In this document: one piece after another, positions 9,461 to 11,091 of the stretch | How positions within the stretch are numbered: the first letter of the stretch is position 1 | Layout: each line of letters starts with the position of its first letter | DNA from: Paraglomus occultum | Lineage: Eukaryota > Glomeromycota > Glomeromycetes > Paraglomerales > Paraglomeraceae | DNA length: 11,091 nt | NCBI GenBank assembly: GCA_910592205.1 | Contig: CAJVPJ010001253.1 | Location: 1-11,091, forward strand | Reading direction: 5' to 3' | The notes under the pieces: generated by a model | What the model was told of the DNA's origin: nothing | The model's input: the letters and a program-made list of their open reading frames with translations, nothing else | Database searches by the model: none | Translations under genes and position numbers: made by a program

Positions 9461-9860
9461 TAGTTTTTTTTAATAATAACAATAATGATAAATGAGGCTA
9501 TGTTTCAACACTATGAAACCCACGTTATATGCGTTCGTTTCCTAACATCAAGTTCTTCTCAGAGTTGTTATCAGATTAGAGATACCGGTGTAGTAGTTTT
9601 GGTAGCAGTTCTAGATTTAAATTCTTTGGTTGTTTCCGGCAACAATATAGAGTGGTTTTGGCAAGTGCTCTCATACTCAGGACAAAATACTTCTTTGTCG
9701 TTTTTGTGAAACAGGAGCGCAAACTCTAAAATTAATCAACATTTTTGGAGATACAGGAACAGCAACATTGGCAAGACTCTAGAAACAATACTTCCGACTT
9801 TTTTCAAATACGCAAACACAATAGCTCGGTCAACTCCGAGTCAACTTCTTTGACGTCTAT
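9461..9860. other. No supported gene; tail end of the relic region
   Basis: Open frames on both strands (for example 9485-9709 plus) have no recognised domain. The part nearest 9860 may be further decayed GMP synthase sequence on the minus strand (gacgt and gaagtt remnants where the intact gene has the ThrTyrGluGlnVal codons), but it is too eroded to call. Confidence 0.35.
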
Positions 9861-9902
9861 GCCTACAGCATTGCCCATCGCTCATGCCGACTTCACTTAT
9901 GA

Positions 9903-10368
9903 ATGCTTGTGCGATATCTCTGTACAACCTCTCGCTTTCTCAAGCTTCTCGACAGAGATATTATCTGCTGTCTGTCTGGGCTTGGCGCGCAAAACTCGCG
10001 AAAATGGTTCGACAATTTTCGGCAACCTATCTGATGCTACAAACGCAACGAAATGAAACCAATAAGACGAAAACCGCATCTTATATCGTGACTCACCCAT
10101 TCAGTCGGTTTCGCTCACGCGATGCATATTAATAAAATAAAAACTTATAGTATCATGTTCGATAACAATAACCTTTCAAGTAAAATTAATAAACGAGAGT
10201 TAGTAAAAAGTGCACAGGGTTCGGCAGGGCATTTGCAAAAGATGCATTATCAACATGCATTATTATTACTTCACCGATACCGATTTCTAACTTGACAGCG
10301 ACTGTGCTGTCTACTTATCGCTAGATGGGGCCTGGCTGCCTCCAACTTTTTCTGACTGCCGTCCAATG
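9903..10368 (-). pseudogene. Decayed GMP synthase paralogue (antisense relic)
   Basis: The minus strand carries two blocks related to the GMP synthase at 1436-4200. Block 1 (10368-10288) matches exon 5 (2602-2683). Its last 28 bases have 24 identities and encode VDSTVAVKL, against VDSTVAAKL in the PP-loop region. From 10314 a frame stays open to a TAA at 10188-10186 and also contains VDN and PVH, where the intact protein has VDN and TVH. Block 2 (9970-9903) matches exon 8 (3645-3710): it contains 24 bases with 23 identities, encoding YRDIAQAF against YREIAQAY, preceded in another frame by NISVEKLEKA against [10 protein letters not shown]. Frameshifts lie just before VDS and between the two parts of block 2. 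About 240 bases expected between the blocks are missing. Weaker similarity (VKSA, stop, AMGN against VKAVGVMGD) continues to about 9860. It is clearly non-functional. Confidence 0.85.
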
Positions 10369-10385
10369 TGTTGCAGCTCGCCCGC

Positions 10386-11091
10386 CTTTAGTAAGTATTT
10401 CTATAGTAATTCAGAAGAACAAGAATAATAAACCATAAACAACCTTAAACATAAACTTAGACCAACAAAAACTTAAAATATAAAACAAAATATCTAAAAA
10501 ATTTTGGTTGAGAAAACAAATAAGTATTTTTTTTTTCCTTTCAATAGTGTACGTTATGTGTCAAGTTATAATAAATTGGTGGGGTTTTTCACCGCAACTC
10601 TTTCTTGTTTTTACCTTTTACATAACAATAAGTTTTAGTTTGTAATCAGGAAGAATGTAAATCTTATTTTCATCGGTAATGCCCATAATAATTTCGATAG
10701 GAAGGCTAATTAAAATTAAACTCTAAACTAATATCGTCGCACGATCACCACTTTCTATGGTAACTCTTTCCAAATCTCAGTAAAAGCAACAAGTTATCAC
10801 ATCTATCGTTATTTGCAAGATTGTAGGCACTTATTACAATTTATAAAAGCGGGTCACAATAAATGAGATAAGGAATAAATTGATTCGTTGTGCGTTGTAC
10901 CCTAATACCACAAATCTGACACAATTTTTGAGTAGCAATGCTTTAATACAAATACTTAAATATATACTAATACATAATAATAATAATATTAATATGCAAT
11001 TAGCAAATCTATACGTTAATTGGGTTTACGTTGCGCATGCCGATACCCTAATAAGGGATCTGTAAAGTTTTCGGCGCGCAACATATCGTAA
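10386..11091. other. Intergenic region, nothing recognised
   Basis: AT-rich DNA with A/T tracts and a short AAT microsatellite (near 10975-10990). If the relic were a full gene, its first four exons should lie here on the minus strand; no similarity to exons 1-4 was seen. The open frame at 10880-11065 is AT-driven and has no visible domain. Confidence 0.5.

Noticed and set aside
9485-9709. Plus-strand frame of 74 codons after the HMG-like fragment, considered as its second exon.
   Set aside because: It shows no third HMG helix, and no matching donor and acceptor with the right phase could be placed.
9897-10100. Minus-strand open frame of 67 codons read as a gene.
   Set aside because: It starts outside any recognised protein start and only partly follows the GMP synthase frame; a frameshift lies inside it. 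It is part of the relic, not a gene.
9745-10132. Two overlapping plus-strand open frames (9745-10056 and 9884-10132).
   Set aside because: They run antisense to the GMP synthase relic and their open length comes from its GC-richer former coding sequence. The minus strand explains the conserved peptides.
1-11091. tRNA, rRNA, CRISPR array, complete transposon, or bacterial-type operon.
   Set aside because: No T-loop GGTTCRA-type motif in a tRNA context, no repeat-spacer pattern, no transposase-like frame, and introns throughout both intact genes.

Overview
The window looks like nuclear DNA from a filamentous or early-diverging fungus. It is AT-rich, its genes are broken by many short GT-AG introns (about 70-215 bases), intergenic stretches are long, and no bacterial operon, tRNA or rRNA was seen. 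The main gene encodes the fungal form of GMP synthase, close in sequence to yeast Gua1. The high intron density, AT richness and low gene density would suit Mucoromycota or Glomeromycotina, but that placement is inference.

Layout. 1-1435: non-coding upstream DNA with a TTA microsatellite. 1436-4200 (+): GMP synthase in eleven exons. The joined coding sequence is 1617 bases (538 residues), with every splice phase consistent. It includes one probable GC-AG intron, one stop-free intron whose length is a multiple of three, and a 7-base last exon encoding only the end of Trp, Glu and the stop. 4201-8353: about 4 kb without a convincing gene. It holds a 13-bp inverted repeat, an A14 tract and a few coding-like fragments of unknown origin. 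8354-8919 (+): a three-exon gene for a 132-residue secreted protein that resembles a single Kre9/Knh1-like beta-sandwich domain. 9206-9460 (+): a short open frame with a faint HMG-box look, probably a broken gene. 9903-10368 (-): a decayed, frameshifted and internally deleted relic of a second GMP synthase gene, in the opposite orientation to the intact one. 10386-11091: nothing recognised.

The two intact genes have no evident functional link. GMP synthase makes GMP from XMP in the cytosol. The small protein enters the secretory pathway and probably acts at the cell wall or outside the cell. The most unusual observation is the antisense relic of GMP synthase about 6 kb downstream of the intact gene. 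It reads straight through the position of an intron in the intact gene, and its best-preserved codons differ mostly by synonymous or conservative changes, so it looks like an old, once-functional paralogue.
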